The notes beneath the pieces were generated by a model. It was not told the origin of the DNA. It made no database searches and saw only the letters and a list, made by a program, of their open reading frames with translations. Positions 6,507 through 15,029 of a stretch of 30,769 nt of DNA are shown piece by piece (positions within the stretch are counted from its first letter, which is position 1; the number at the start of each line of letters is the position of its first letter). The DNA comes from an uncultured Prevotellaceae bacterium (GTDB lineage Bacteria > Bacteroidota > Bacteroidia > Bacteroidales > Muribaculaceae): positions 1 to 30,769 of the forward strand of contig CAMFSS010000003.1 of assembly GCA_945983195.1 (NCBI GenBank), given 5' to 3'. A program made the translations under genes and the position numbers.

Positions 6507-9161
6507 TTATTCGATATTGCCGCCGGCACGCATACCGGCTTCTATTTCGTTCCAAAGATTCTTGGTGATAATGTGTACGATGTCGAACACCATCAGTCCG
6601 TCGCTGTCCTTGAGATTCTCGGCGATGGTGAGGCTGAGTTTCTCAGGGTGATCGTAGAACTGGTCGACGAGAATACCACCTACAAACGGATTCTTGCCGA
6701 GAATCTGGCGCAGATGGCGGCAAGAGCCTTCAACGCAGTACCAAGTGCCCGACTGAGCCTGGCTGTCGGTCTCGTGCCATATATCGCTTCCGTTGTAGTC
6801 CTTCAGAGTGATGTCGGTGTAGTAGTTGCCGGTGGCATAGAGGTCGATAAGTTCGGCGTAGCCATAGTTCTTGTAGTCGGGGGTGGCCCATTCGAAATCC
6901 TTTGCAGGGTCGTAGTCCTTGCTGGCGAAGTTGACGCCCACCTCATAGTAGGAAGGATACCAGGCACCGGTGTAGGTGCCGAAAATGATGTCGTCGCGCA
7001 CGGATTTTACCTCCTTGCGGGCGCGAGCCATGAACTCGGTGATATTCTTGGTGCGCCACTCAGCCCACTGCTTGAAGAGAGGACCGTGGACAGGCACAGG
7101 ACGCTTGCCGCCCTTCTTCCACGAAAGGATGTCGCCGGGGAAGTTCTTCACCTTCTTGCCGATGAACTTCTCGAATTCAGTGCGGGAGAGCTGCGAGAAA
7201 TCAGCCTCGATACCGTCGTAGCGCACGCGGTCGAGCATCAAGCCGTCGTGATCCTTGTAGTTGCCGGCAAGCTCCTTCATCACGTCGATAATGTAGGCTT
7301 GATATTCGGCATTGATGGGATTGACCATGCCGCCATACTTGTGCTTCTGCTCGGTGATTGGAATCAGTCCACGGTTGGGGTCGTAGACCACGCTTGCCCA
7401 CTCAGGGTGACCGGAGTAGATAAGACCGGTGTCGTGGTAATTGTGTCCGGCGCAGAACACATTCATTGAAGCAAGCACCTTCAGACCGTATTTGTGACCG
7501 ACCTCGATGAAGCGAGCGAGATAGTCGAACTGATTTGTAACGTCGTTCACCTTTGGGGCGATTTTGCTGTTATACAGCACCTCGCCGGTGATGGGGCGCA
7601 CATCGACTACGGCGTGTGTGAAGCCGAGGTCGGCAACTTTCTTCAGGTAGAACTCAATGCTGTCGGGGTTGTTGAAGCGGCGGTAGTTGGCTTCGGCATC
7701 AAACCACATAAGGGCAGTCTTTTTCTGCTTGGGAACAGCCATGCGGAAAGGAGAAGCTGGCAGACCGAGGTTGCTGAAGATCGAGCTTTCGTAGTAGTTG
7801 TGGTAGGCGTAGCGCACCTCGACGGGATATTGGAGCCAGTCGGTCCACACACGGACCTTGTTGTCGCTATTGAGAATCTGGGCATTCGCCGGATAGACAT
7901 TACCGAAAGCATCGACAAGCTCGAAGCCGCTGAGCAGGGCATTTTCGGGAGAAAGACCGTCGTTGCCGCCTTCAAACTCCACGATGACCGAGGTGGGGGA
8001 GTCGGCACGGCAGCACTTTGCCACCGGCGCCTGGCTGATTATTCCCTTTCGGCCGTAAGCCTTTTCGAGAGCAAGATATGCAAAACGCTTACCCACTTCG
8101 ATTTTCTTTGGGAAGTGAATGAAGATGCTGTCGCCAAGGTCGCCGATAGTGACCATGCCAGTGCCGGGCACTTCGCTGAGAAGGTCGCTCTGCACCTGGC
8201 GGAAATCAGCCCACAGAGTCTGTTCGCAGCCTGCATCGCGCCACGGAGCGAGCTGTGCGTAGAAGAAAGGCAAATCAGCGTTGCCGAAAAGTGCTCGCCA
8301 GTCGGCAACCATAGCCGGGAATAGGCGGCTGTAACGCTCGGCATTGGGGGTGTTGGCTTCACCCTGATACCAGATTACACCGGCAATCGGGAAACCCTTC
8401 CACGGAGCGACCATAGCGTTCCAGAGCAGGGTGGGAGTGCCTTGCAGCCAGCCGAAGTCCTTGCCGTCGATTGCCGGCATCGCAATTTCGGGGAACTTAG
8501 CCTCGAAAGTGGTGCGAGGCATCCACGCCTCGATAGTGGACATACTCCATGCGCACTGAATCAAGCCCACAGGCACGTCGAGAGCATCATAAAGCGTCTT
8601 TCCGAACACATAGCCCACTGCACTGAATCCGGCAACTTCGCCCGACTCGGCAGGAGTCCACTGTGCGGCAGCTATGTTGGCTTTAGGGGTAGTAGACCAG
8701 TCGTTTTGCTGGCGGAGAAGGCGTATTTTGTGCCGAGGCGAAGCCGAAAGAATCATTTCGGCAGTGCCATGAGCCGGCTGACCGCGGAAGCCCTTCATGG
8801 GCATTTCCATATTTGACTGACCGGAGCACAACCACACTTCACCGATGAGCACATCGCTGAATGTGACAGGAGTGCCGTCGCTCACAGTGATGGTGTAGGG
8901 ACCGCCGTAGGCAGGGGTGCTGAGTGTTGCGTTCCATGCACCGGCAGCGTCGGCCTTAGTGACCACAGATTTCTTGCTCCACGATGCATTGACGGTGACT
9001 TTTGCACCGGCATCGGCAGTGCCGTGCATTGTGACAGAGGACTTCTGCTGAAGCACCATGCCATCGCCGAAATAGGCAGGCAATGTGACTTTAGCACCGG
9101 CTCCCAGCGAACAAAGCAGGGCAAGGATTGCAGAGAGTGTGATGACTGAGAATTTTTTCAT
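6507..9161 (-). CDS. sialate O-acetylesterase fused to GHL10 (DUF187) glycosyl hydrolase-like domain
   Basis: An 884-residue two-enzyme fusion. I start it at the Met preceding KKFSVITL (9161), because this gives a normal signal peptide (residues 1-23). The in-frame upstream Met at 9239 would add 26 non-signal-like residues. Residues about 24-475 are an SGNH-type sialate O-acetylesterase: SGQSNMEM with nucleophile Ser116, VIWYQGEAN (264-270) and the DLGDSIFIH block with His349 as probable catalytic base. Residues about 480-875 are a GHL10 TIM barrel: MWFDAEANY, AVVDVRP, LDRVRYDGIEADFS (643-656) and TGAWYPSYYEVGVN. No lipobox is seen, so it is probably periplasmic. One protein could thus remove O-acetyl groups and then cut the exposed glycan. 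A 101-nt gap separates it from the phosphoesterase gene. Confidence 0.9.
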   Translation of the reverse strand: MKKFSVITLSAILALLCSLGAGAKVTLPAYFGDGMVLQQKSSVTMHGTADAGAKVTVNASWSKKSVVTKADAAGAWNATLSTPAYGGPYTITVSDGTPVTFSDVLIGEVWLCSGQSNMEMPMKGFRGQPAHGTAEMILSASPRHKIRLLRQQNDWSTTPKANIAAAQWTPAESGEVAGFSAVGYVFGKTLYDALDVPVGLIQCAWSMSTIEAWMPRTTFEAKFPEIAMPAIDGKDFGWLQGTPTLLWNAMVAPWKGFPIAGVIWYQGEANTPNAERYSRLFPAMVADWRALFGNADLPFFYAQLAPWRDAGCEQTLWADFRQVQSDLLSEVPGTGMVTIGDLGDSIFIHFPKKIEVGKRFAYLALEKAYGRKGIISQAPVAKCCRADSPTSVIVEFEGGNDGLSPENALLSGFELVDAFGNVYPANAQILNSDNKVRVWTDWLQYPVEVRYAYHNYYESSIFSNLGLPASPFRMAVPKQKKTALMWFDAEANYRRFNNPDSIEFYLKKVADLGFTHAVVDVRPITGEVLYNSKIAPKVNDVTNQFDYLARFIEVGHKYGLKVLASMNVFCAGHNYHDTGLIYSGHPEWASVVYDPNRGLIPITEQKHKYGGMVNPINAEYQAYIIDVMKELAGNYKDHDGLMLDRVRYDGIEADFSQLSRTEFEKFIGKKVKNFPGDILSWKKGGKRPVPVHGPLFKQWAEWRTKNITEFMARARKEVKSVRDDIIFGTYTGAWYPSYYEVGVNFASKDYDPAKDFEWATPDYKNYGYAELIDLYATGNYYTDITLKDYNGSDIWHETDSQAQSGTWYCVEGSCRHLRQILGKNPFVGGILVDQFYDHPEKLSLTIAENLKDSDGLMVFDIVHIITKNLWNEIEAGMRAGGNIE

Positions 9162-9262
9162 TATTGCTTGATGATTTTGAGTGAACAAAAAATATTCAGG
9201 TGAGATGTTACTTTTCAATGATAACAGAGGCACAGGCAAATGCTAACTTTGTGCCATCGAAA

Positions 9263-10726
9263 CTATTTCGCCTCGCCGATATAGACATTGCCAAAGCGGT
9301 CGGTCACGCGTACTTGGCGGTGAGAGCCGGGGATTGAGGGCTTAGCCCGGAACATGTGTCCGTTAGGCACAGGCGAAATCCAGTCGTAGAGCACCACGCT
9401 CTTGTCGAGGCAGTGAGCCTTTGATACGGGGTCGTAGCCTGTGAACCTCGTCATCTCAGCAGTGACATTGCCATCTTCGAGCAGCTCAACGCGCCATCGG
9501 GAGTCGTAGTTCCATACGTTGGCGACAATGCAGTCGGGACATTCCTCGCAAGCACCGGGAGGATAGACGCGCATCTGGTAGTCGGAGCTGTAGCTGGCAC
9601 ACTTGTAATGCCAGCGGACATCGGTGCCATCGACATCGAACACTGCATAACCACGGGGAGTTCCGTCCATGCACTCCTCACAACGCCACCAAGTGCCACA
9701 CACGGCGGCAGTGTTGTGCTCAAAAAGGCGGTCGGAATACTCATTGTTGAGCTGGAAGTGAGTGTGACCGGTGATGATGTGGGTGGTGCGGTCGTCGAGC
9801 AGCTTGAAGAGGTGGCGGGAGTTGTTGAGCCAGTCGTAGTCGAAAGAGGCCTCGTCGAGATTGGCATTTTTCCCGGTGGCAATGTGCATGAATAGGAAAA
9901 CCACCTTATCCTTAGGCACGAGAGCAAGGTCCTGCTCCAGCCAGCGGAAAGTCTGTTCGGGAATGTAGCCGATATAGTTTATGCCGATTCCGGCGAAAAA
10001 GTTGTTGTTGAGAAACACATAGTGAGCGTCGCCGCAGTCGAAAGAGTGGTTGACCGGACCGAAAAACTGCTCAAAAGTGTGGAAAGAGTATTCGTAGGTG
10101 CGCCCCTCGCAATCCATGTCGTGATTTCCGATGGTGCGGAAAAATGGGAGATTAATAGCGGCAGAAGCATCGGCATAGACAGGCATGTAGGACTGCGGAA
10201 TGCCGCCAATGAAGTCGCCCACATCGGTGCCGAACACCTTTACGCCGCGGCTGCGGAAGTCGGCGATAGTGGCAGAAACATCGGGAACAATGTCGCGTCG
10301 ATACTGCTCATAGTCGGCATCGTAGGTAGCCTGCACATCGGCAAATACGATGAAAGAGTGCCGCTTGCAGCCCTGCTTAGAGCGAGTGAGAGAGAAATTA
10401 TATACGCTGTCGGTAGCGTTAAGAGTTTTGTAGAAATGAGGCACAGTGCCGTTCTCGACAGGCACATCGTAGCCAGAAGGTGTGGAAATGTAGATGAACC
10501 GGGAGTCGGCGAGAGTGACGATGCGGTAGGAGCCGCTTTTGTCGGTGGTGACGAAGTTAATGCCGTCGGTAACAGGCACACCGGCAAGAGCCTTTTTCCC
10601 GGCAGTCACTTTTCCGGTGATAGTGCGCGTGGCAATGCCTTGAGCATAGGCAGAGCCAAAGGATAAAAATGCTGCAAGCCCTAGGCTTGCAACATTTTTG
10701 AGATAGTATTTCATTGATATGTTCAT
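9263..10726 (-). CDS. calcineurin-like metallophosphoesterase with N- and C-terminal accessory domains
   Basis: A 487-residue secreted phosphoesterase. The signal peptide ends at about AYA-Q (residue 28-29), starting from Met1 or Met5. Residues about 33-115 form an Ig-like N-terminal domain (ITGKVTAGKKALAGVPV) of the MetallophosN type. The dinuclear metal site is seen as VFADVQ (Asp130, with Gln132 where His is usual), GDFIGG (Asp171), GNHD (200-203), FMHIATG (His281) and GHTH (320-323). A C-terminal beta domain follows (about 340-487). It may hydrolyse a phosphomono- or phosphodiester on the PUL substrate, probably in the periplasm. The first ATG overlaps the stop of the GHL10 gene (ATGA at 10723-10726). 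That supports start 10726 and translational coupling, so the nonsense codon upstream may reduce its expression. Confidence 0.85.
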   Translation of the reverse strand: MNISMKYYLKNVASLGLAAFLSFGSAYAQGIATRTITGKVTAGKKALAGVPVTDGINFVTTDKSGSYRIVTLADSRFIYISTPSGYDVPVENGTVPHFYKTLNATDSVYNFSLTRSKQGCKRHSFIVFADVQATYDADYEQYRRDIVPDVSATIADFRSRGVKVFGTDVGDFIGGIPQSYMPVYADASAAINLPFFRTIGNHDMDCEGRTYEYSFHTFEQFFGPVNHSFDCGDAHYVFLNNNFFAGIGINYIGYIPEQTFRWLEQDLALVPKDKVVFLFMHIATGKNANLDEASFDYDWLNNSRHLFKLLDDRTTHIITGHTHFQLNNEYSDRLFEHNTAAVCGTWWRCEECMDGTPRGYAVFDVDGTDVRWHYKCASYSSDYQMRVYPPGACEECPDCIVANVWNYDSRWRVELLEDGNVTAEMTRFTGYDPVSKAHCLDKSVVLYDWISPVPNGHMFRAKPSIPGSHRQVRVTDRFGNVYIGEAK

Positions 10727-12114
10727 TTTTTAAGTGAATTGAGATATTTGTCGATACCTGACTTGAGATTGTTCCAGTAGTTGTACTGTCGCACATGAAC
10801 CATGTCGAAGAGGAAGTAGCCGTCGGAGGCATTGATGCAAGCATCGACCGACTGCATAACGGCATTGCCCTGCCCACCATTCTCAAATCCGGTGCCATTT
10901 CCCACGTCGGGACCACCTGCAAACTTTACAGCCCCGGCGAGATACTTCTGAGCGCGGGTGCAGAAACCCTGGCAGGTCCACTCGGTAGTGCCATAGATGC
11001 TGTTTGCACCGGCATAGGCACCGAGGAGAAGGAAGTCGAGCTGGTCGGCATATCCGGCCTTGTTCCACTCCTGACTAGCCCACGAAGAGAAATCGGCGGC
11101 AGCATTGTATTTGGGGCTTGCCCAGTTGACACCATACTCATAGTAGGTGGAATACCAAGCACCGACATACACGCCAAAACGCAAATCGGGATTCTGAGCC
11201 TTCACAGCATTTCGAGCCTTGACGATGAAATCGTGAATCACCTGTGCACGGAAAGCGAGCCACTGCTTGCGGTAGGTGCTCTCGGTGCAATCGGGGAAAT
11301 TGCTCACTGATGCGCCAATGTAGTCCTCAAACTTCTTCTTCGAGACTTCGCTGAAGTCGCTTGCCATGCCGTCGTAGCGGCAACGGTCGAGGAACAATCC
11401 GTCGAGGTCGTACTTAGCGAGGTCGCCAATGATTGTGAGCAGATAGTTCTGCACGTCGTCGTTGGCAGGATTGAAGAATTTAGTGGCGTAGGCATCGTCA
11501 GAGCAGTCCATTGCATTCACGAGCTTACCGTCGAGCCACAGCGTAGTAGCCCACGACTTCTTGTCGGCATCGCGGAACAGCATACCCTGCTCGCCAAGGC
11601 CGTAGAGATAGCGGCAACCGCCAGCCATGGTGTTCATGGCAGCATTGACTCGCAACCCCAGCTCATGACCGATGTCGATGAAAGCCTGGAGATAGTCCCA
11701 AGTGGCAGTGCGCTCATAGAACTTGTAGCCCGAAGGCGACCACCAGTCGAGCTTAGTGACCTGTTGAGCGACCGACGAGTTGAAAAGAACGTCGCCCTCA
11801 GAAGGACGCACATCGACAACAATATCGGAGAATCCGGCATTTTTTACTTTCTGCAAGACGCGGCGAAAGTTCTCCTAGCAGACACCAAACTCGGGGAAGT
11901 TGGCGGCAGCATCAATCCAGATGAAGCGAGGCTTAGATGAGTCTTCTCCCGGTTGAGGGTCGGGGTCAGGAGTGGGGTCGGGGTCAGGAGTAGGTTCCTC
12001 CTGACCGTTTCCCCATTCCCACCACTGCGTTTTGTCGTCGTCGCTGCAAGATGGGAGAATCAAGGCTGCTGCGGCGATGAATAGAGCGATTCTGTGAGAA
12101 AAATTCATAATCAT
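10723..12114 (-). pseudogene. GHL10 (DUF187) glycosyl hydrolase-like lipoprotein split by in-frame TAG
   Basis: A single reading frame of 463 codons is interrupted only at codon 80 by TAG (11875-11877). The first part carries a lipoprotein signal with lipobox LPSC (Cys23) and SDDD after the Cys, which fits a Bacteroidota surface-export signal. A QWWEW motif, a Pro/Asp linker and the start of the barrel (FIWIDAAANFPEFGVC) follow. The frame resumes with ENFRRVLQKVKNAGFSDIVVDVRP and continues with GHL10 motifs, including FLDRCRYDGMASDFS and YVGAWYSTYYEYGVNWAS, to the end. The neighbouring fusion protein reads through the same position. The downstream part has no credible own start (only TTG at 11854-11856, inside a helix). 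Nonsense mutation, base-call error or stop-codon readthrough are all possible. An 18-bp tandem repeat at 11957-11992 encodes part of the linker. Confidence 0.8.
11957..11992. repeat. 18-bp tandem repeat (two units) encoding Pro-Asp linker
   Basis: Two 18-nt units (gggtcggggtcaggagt plus g or a) lie head to tail. On the minus strand they encode the alternating Pro, Asp and Thr linker between the lipid anchor and the catalytic barrel of the GHL10 lipoprotein. Such repeats change length by slippage in whole codons, so linker length could vary between strains. Confidence 0.7.
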
Positions 12115-12165
12115 TGATTTACGCGTTAATAGCCAATAGAGCTTATGGAAGCTGCATTGGCAGGA

Positions 12166-13206
12166 TTAGTTGAGTGCAACGGCAGATACAACTGAACGCT
12201 GCTTACCGTCGCTTGGCTTGATAGTCTCCTTGCCATTGATAAGCATGCACGAAGATCCGCCACCATCGAGATTGAGAGTCTCAGTGCAGCCAATGGCAAG
12301 CATCACATTGGCAACGTCCTCAAGAGTCATGCCAGGAGTGCCACCCAGACCATCGCCCTGGCAAACGAAGTAGACGAGCTTGTCGTCGGCAGGGTTGTAG
12401 CCGATAGCCGTGCGCGGACGGTTGTCGGTGGGATTGATGAGCAGGTACTCATCAACGTGGCTATTGATGATTTTGCCTTCGCGCACCAGCACCGGACCAC
12501 CGCCGATTGCGGTTGCAGCCTCGAAGTTCTCACCGCCGGCAGGATAGGCGATAGAGGGCACTTTGCCGTCCTCAAGAGGCATGGAAGTGGGATACCAGAA
12601 AGTCTGGTTGCTGAGCGAAGTGTAGGTCCAGCCCACGAAGAAAGTGCCGTCGGCACGCTGGGCGAAAGTGCCGCGAGGCATATAGTAGTAGGTGGAAGTC
12701 CAGTCGGGGCTGTCGACCTGCACATTCGGGCAGACCAAAGCACCATCGCGCCAGATGAGGCTCAGTGAAGCACCGTCCCAGAAGAAACCACCATTGATGA
12801 TTACGGATTGAGCTTTAGCTTCGTAGAACTGGCTTGGAGTGTTGTAGCCCTTCTCGTCGCCAAGTACGTCGAAAGAAGCCTTCTTGGCATCGGCAACAGC
12901 GATGTAGGCGAGGCACTTTTTGCCTTCGACCACATTTTCGGGCGAAGTGTAGACCTTACTGTGCTCGGGGAGAGTACCAAAATCGGCAGTAGCATCGCTC
13001 CAGCCTTTTTCAACGAATGGGTCGGTGGGCTCAGGCTCCGGTTCGGGTTCAGGCTCTGGCTCCGGTTCAGGGTCGGGAGCATTGTAGCTCCAATCCCACC
13101 ACTGAATATCGCCCTCGCCTTCACCGCAACTGGTGGCGAAAGCACCAAAAGTGAGGCAAGCGGCAGTGAATAGTGCGATTTTTCGAAGATTCATAGCAAT
13201 TTTCAT
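12166..13206 (-). CDS. phosphodiester glycosidase lipoprotein (NAGPA/DUF2233 domain)
   Basis: 346 residues from the Met at 13206; the Met at 13194 gives an equally good signal. The lipobox is ATSC (Cys27). It is followed by GEGEGDI, a QWWDW motif (35-39) and a Pro-Glu repeat linker (about 44-58). The rest is a NAGPA/DUF2233 domain, as in the human uncovering enzyme that hydrolyses GlcNAc-alpha-1-phosphate diesters. Key motifs are INGGFF (135-140), IGGGPVLV (232-239), NRPRTAIG (260-267) and LNLDGGGSS (309-317). It is therefore probably a surface or outer-membrane enzyme cleaving a sugar-1-phosphodiester. It lies 106 nt after the glycan-binding protein, beyond a terminator, and 51 nt before the GHL10 lipoprotein that carries the same kind of leader. 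The exact glycan is unknown. Confidence 0.88.
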   Translation of the reverse strand: MKIAMNLRKIALFTAACLTFGAFATSCGEGEGDIQWWDWSYNAPDPEPEPEPEPEPEPEPTDPFVEKGWSDATADFGTLPEHSKVYTSPENVVEGKKCLAYIAVADAKKASFDVLGDEKGYNTPSQFYEAKAQSVIINGGFFWDGASLSLIWRDGALVCPNVQVDSPDWTSTYYYMPRGTFAQRADGTFFVGWTYTSLSNQTFWYPTSMPLEDGKVPSIAYPAGGENFEAATAIGGGPVLVREGKIINSHVDEYLLINPTDNRPRTAIGYNPADDKLVYFVCQGDGLGGTPGMTLEDVANVMLAIGCTETLNLDGGGSSCMLINGKETIKPSDGKQRSVVSAVALN

Positions 13207-13241
13207 TAAAAAACTTGTGTATTAGGCGACGGCTTCATATT

Positions 13242-13277
13242 AAAAAATGCAATCCCGCCCCGAAGAACGGGATTGCA
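13242..13277 (-). terminator. intrinsic terminator inside the PUL
   Basis: On the minus strand a perfect 10-bp stem, TGCAATCCCG with CGGGATTGCA (arms 13268-13277 and 13248-13257), encloses a 10-nt loop. It is followed directly by six Ts (13247-13242). It lies 36 nt past the stop of the glycan-binding protein gene and before the phosphodiester glycosidase gene. It should end or attenuate transcription after the susCD-binding-protein block. Confidence 0.8.
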
Positions 13278-13312
13278 ACATTCAAAAATGAACCCACGCC
13301 GAGTGGTTAGAA

Positions 13313-15007
13313 TCAACGCTTGATGCAATCGGCAACGTAGCCGCCGAATGCCTGCGAGTTGTGGTCGTAGTAGTAGATAAAGAGCTTGTAGCCGTCGGCA
13401 CTCGGAGCGATAACTACATCGCCCGAAGCGATAGCGAACGAGCCAACCTGGAACCAGTCGACATAAGGATTAGCCAGCTCAAGGCAAGCTACATCGGTTA
13501 TGTCGGAGCCGGTGAACTTGTCCATATTGCTTACGTTGTAGAGGTAGAGCTGCGGGCCCATACCCCAAGCCGGGAAGTGGCTTACAACGAAGAGAGCAAC
13601 ATAGTTCTGGTTGTTGAACGCCTTAGAGTCGAGGCAGTTAGGATTCAATCCCCAGCCCGAAGTGTCGCTTGGGAATCGGCCTGTAACGGTAGCCCAGTCG
13701 CCTGCAACGTGAGAGAACTCGCTCGGCTCATAGTAGCTGAGGAATACACCATCGCTGAGGGTCTTGGTGCGCGGTACAACAGTGGTGAAGTTGACAGGAG
13801 CACTGCCCCAGCCATATCCTGAAGCTGACAGGTCGATAATCTGCGGAGTACCCACAACGCCGTTCTTGATTTCGATGGCAGTGAACTTGCTGCTTGTGGT
13901 AACGCCTGCAACACCTTCGTGAGTGATGGTGATGAGAGCGTCCTTAGTTACGTCGCCGATACACTTAATCTTCGAACCTAATGCAAGGTCGCAAGTGTTG
14001 GTGAACGAAGTGAGCAGCTTCGGAGTATCCTTCACTGAAGAAGTCCAGTAGATGTTCATCGTTTCGCTGCTGCCAGCGTGGTTGCAGATGAGCAGATGCT
14101 CGCCTTCATCGTTGGTTACAGCACCCGGAACAGCCGAGCCAAGAGCAATTTCGCCCTGCTTAGCACCGGTCATAGCATTGATGTAGATAGGAGTAGATCC
14201 ATCGCCGGCGCAAAGCACCACCTTGCCGTGGAGAGCTGCGATAGTAGGACCAACCTCAACATCGAATGCCGGCATTCCGAGAGAAGCCACAGGGTCGAAG
14301 TTGAAGAGCAGTTCAACGCTCTCCTTATTGAATCCCTGCTCAATCTTTTCGTAGACAACCTTTGCAACGGTGTACTCAGCAGTGGTACCGTCGTGAGCGG
14401 TCACAGTGAACTTCACGGGGTCGTTGAGATTGTGCACAGATGCCGGGTCGGGCGAGATTGTAGCATGAGGAGAAACTTCACACTCCACAGTCACGTCGGA
14501 GAGGTCTTCGGTAGTGGCAAGAGCCACCGACTTTGTAGCCTTGTCGACGATGCCGGCAAGCTCGTGAGAAGTGACGGTGAATGTGAGAAGCTCGCAAGCA
14601 TTCGACTTGACGCGCTCGCCGGTGATAATGATTTTCTTGCTCACGCCCTGTGCGTCGGTGAAAGTGAACTCATTCTCCTTGGTGAGGTCGAGCACGGTGA
14701 GAGCCGGCGAGATGAAGCAGTTGGCAGCAAGAGCAGCCTGCACGCGCACATTGGTCATGTATTGTGCAGTTTCATCGTCGCTGGAGATAGGATAGTAATA
14801 GGGCACAGGAATCACCAGACGGTCGGGAATCGGGTCGGTGATGTCTAATTTAGCCATAGTCTGGTCGACAAACGGACCACTGGTGAAAATGGCGGTAAGA
14901 CTTGTGAGTCCTTGGCGGTTGGCAGTAGGAGCGACATATTGCGGGTCTTCGCAAGAAGTCATAGCGAGCAACACCACCGCAAGGAGCAATAAAATATTCT
15001 TTTTCAT
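13313..15007 (-). CDS. surface glycan-binding lipoprotein (DUF5018-like)
   Basis: A 564-residue lipoprotein with lipobox AMTSC (Cys19), placed directly after SusD where PULs encode surface glycan-binding proteins. Residues about 30-215 look like tandem Ig-like beta domains of the DUF5018 type, including the recurring phrase VKFTVTAHDGTTAEYTV. Residues about 235-564 have repeated short strands (VLCAGDG, LICNHAG, SFAIASGDVVIAPSADG) suggestive of a beta-propeller-like or SusE/F-like glycan-binding region. No catalytic motif is recognisable. It probably captures the polymer at the cell surface alongside SusD. It starts 22 nt after the SusD stop and is followed by an intrinsic terminator. Confidence 0.75.
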   Translation of the reverse strand: MKKNILLLLAVVLLAMTSCEDPQYVAPTANRQGLTSLTAIFTSGPFVDQTMAKLDITDPIPDRLVIPVPYYYPISSDDETAQYMTNVRVQAALAANCFISPALTVLDLTKENEFTFTDAQGVSKKIIITGERVKSNACELLTFTVTSHELAGIVDKATKSVALATTEDLSDVTVECEVSPHATISPDPASVHNLNDPVKFTVTAHDGTTAEYTVAKVVYEKIEQGFNKESVELLFNFDPVASLGMPAFDVEVGPTIAALHGKVVLCAGDGSTPIYINAMTGAKQGEIALGSAVPGAVTNDEGEHLLICNHAGSSETMNIYWTSSVKDTPKLLTSFTNTCDLALGSKIKCIGDVTKDALITITHEGVAGVTTSSKFTAIEIKNGVVGTPQIIDLSASGYGWGSAPVNFTTVVPRTKTLSDGVFLSYYEPSEFSHVAGDWATVTGRFPSDTSGWGLNPNCLDSKAFNNQNYVALFVVSHFPAWGMGPQLYLYNVSNMDKFTGSDITDVACLELANPYVDWFQVGSFAIASGDVVIAPSADGYKLFIYYYDHNSQAFGGYVADCIKR

Positions 15008-15029
15008 TTTCGATTAATCATTAAGAGGG

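Noticed and set aside
6573..7469. Long plus-strand open frame (298 codons) opposite the GHL10 half of the fusion protein
   Set aside because: Val/Leu-rich antisense translation without motifs; the minus-strand frame has clear family motifs throughout.
9162..9239. 26-residue N-terminal extension of the esterase-GHL10 protein
   Set aside because: Using the Met at 9239 would bury the signal peptide; the Met at 9161 gives a standard one.
10723..11856. Independent GHL10 gene starting at TTG 11856
   Set aside because: The TTG is inside a conserved helix, and the preceding frame carries the missing barrel start and a lipoprotein signal, so it is the second part of one interrupted gene.
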